DNA of 64,000 nt from Mucilaginibacter oryzae (GTDB lineage: Bacteria; Bacteroidota; Bacteroidia; Sphingobacteriales; Sphingobacteriaceae), in assembly GCF_003148845.1 (NCBI RefSeq), contig NZ_QGHA01000008.1, forward strand, positions 62,001 through 126,000, read 5' to 3'. Every line of letters starts with the position of its first letter. Within the stretch, counting starts at the first letter, position 1. The notes below the pieces were generated by a model, which saw only the letters and a program-made list of their open reading frames with translations, had not been told where the DNA came from and ran no database searches. Of this stretch, positions 63,235 to 64,000 are shown piece after piece. The translations under genes and the position numbers were made by a program.

Positions 63235-64000
63235 GTGAGTAACTATACCAATTACGAAGTTGAAGATTTTTTACACGACGACTTTTTTATAAACTGGGTT
63301 TTACAAGGCACCGCCGAACAAAATGCGTTTTGGGATGAGTGGCTTTTAAACAATCCAGACCGGCAGAAAGTTGTTGAAAGTGCAAAACAGATCATCCTGG
63401 CCGTCTCTGTTAAACCGCCCGAAACCGGCTTAACAGATGACGAGGTGAATGGTATTGCCGCGCAGGTTCAGGAGGCCCTACATAATAAAGGGCCAATGGT
63501 AATGAAACTGAAGTTTTACCAAACGCAATGGTTCCGGATAGCAGCTGTTTTAACGGTTTTTTTAACCATCGGGCTGGTATTGACGAAAGTGCGCACCAAC
63601 CAGGCACCTGCCGGGCAGCAGGATAATCAGCCAGGCGGATTAGTGAGCGTTGTAAATAACACCACCGAATCAAAGCTGGTACAAATGAGCGATGGCAGCC
63701 TTGCAATTTTAAAACCAGGCTCGGGTATTAAATATCCCCGGTCATTTAAAGGCGGTCGCGAGGCGTTTTTAAACGGGGAAGCTTTTTTTGAGATTCATAA
63801 AAACCCCGCGATGCCGTTCCTGGTGCATAGTCATGATATGGTGGTGAGGGTGTTAGGTACCAGTTTTACCGTCAGGTCTTTCAGTATCGACAAAGAATTT
63901 AAAGTAATTGTTAATACGGGCAAGGTATTGGTTTACAATCAAAAACAAGCAACCCCCGAAGCAAAAAACACGGTAACGCTGCTGCCTAACCAAACTGCAA
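63235..64000 (+). CDS. FecR-type anti-sigma factor (3' cut by window end)
   Basis: The frame from GTG 63235 reads SNYTNYEVEDFLHDDFFINW at the cytoplasmic end, a membrane helix WFRIAAVLTVFLTIGLVLT near residue 105, then the FecR domain with VQMSDGSLAILKPGSGIKYP, FLNGEAFFEIHKNP and VVRVLGTSFTVRSF. It is open to base 64000, so the C-terminus is missing. FecR proteins hold their sigma factor until a TonB-linked receptor signals. The start is GTG; an AGGAGGG lies 55 bases upstream, too far to serve it. Confidence 0.9.
   Translation, partial: MSNYTNYEVEDFLHDDFFINWVLQGTAEQNAFWDEWLLNNPDRQKVVESAKQIILAVSVKPPETGLTDDEVNGIAAQVQEALHNKGPMVMKLKFYQTQWFRIAAVLTVFLTIGLVLTKVRTNQAPAGQQDNQPGGLVSVVNNTTESKLVQMSDGSLAILKPGSGIKYPRSFKGGREAFLNGEAFFEIHKNPAMPFLVHSHDMVVRVLGTSFTVRSFSIDKEFKVIVNTGKVLVYNQKQATPEAKNTVTLLPNQTA

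Overview
The window reads as chromosomal DNA from a Bacteroidota bacterium, most likely of the family Sphingobacteriaceae (Mucilaginibacter/Pedobacter-like). The evidence is the repeated TAnnTTTG promoter box, an ECF sigma/FecR pair, futalosine-pathway menaquinone genes, an IS1182-type insertion sequence, and many families typical of the group (DUF5687, DUF5009, DUF4153, DUF3857, DUF1800/DUF1501, CRTAC1). The genus is an inference from gene content, not from a marker gene. No rRNA, tRNA or CRISPR array was recognised.

Layout. 0-9.7 kb: end of purD, a Fic protein, a GH19-type lysozyme/chitinase, uvrA, an ECF sigma factor, nth and recA, so DNA repair dominates. 9.7-15.9 kb: an ABC exporter pair, rarA, a 16-cysteine copper-binding-type protein, a ComA-like phosphosulfolactate synthase, a group II intron remnant, and rsmA. 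16-26 kb: pdxA, two membrane proteins, the E1 beta subunit of pyruvate dehydrogenase, a sulfite-oxidase-like enzyme, a DtxR-type metal regulator next to a secreted His/Gly-rich protein, then ruvC-aat. 26-33 kb: two tandem DUF3857/transglutaminase proteins, hflX, and a third transglutaminase-like protein. 33-37.4 kb: a VapBC-type toxin-antitoxin pair, mqnD-mqnB (menaquinone), a queD-like gene with folE (pterin/7-deazaguanine), and fabD. 37.4-47.7 kb: a very large orphan histidine kinase, a YfiT/DinB enzyme, an FAD oxidoreductase, a Spy-like protein, and a DUF1800-DUF1501 pair. 48-56.5 kb: secreted and sugar-oxidation genes (RICIN, PQQ-type sugar dehydrogenase with cytochrome c, NAD epimerase, SDR, IlvD/Edd dehydratase). 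56.5-64 kb: a decayed IS1182 element, a Spy-like protein, a CRTAC1/FG-GAP lipoprotein, an AhpD-like protein, and an ECF sigma/FecR pair running off the end.

The most unusual content is between the genes. At least ten spacers carry degenerate tandem repeats with an exact 7-bp period, usually as facing arrays that could fold into long stems. The 7-mer vocabulary differs from locus to locus, yet distant loci share the same vocabulary. One vocabulary also appears inside the mqnD coding region, where 35 bp (five 7-mers) are translated as a seven-residue repeat. Other repeat families include two-hairpin REP-like units (831, 9432, 47695), a 47-bp nested inverted repeat (2512-2652), a 162-bp inverted-repeat element (47804-47965) and a 91-bp hairpin (54623-54713). 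The genes themselves are mostly ordinary housekeeping and cell-envelope functions; I see no clear new multi-gene system, so the repeats are the best candidates for something undescribed.
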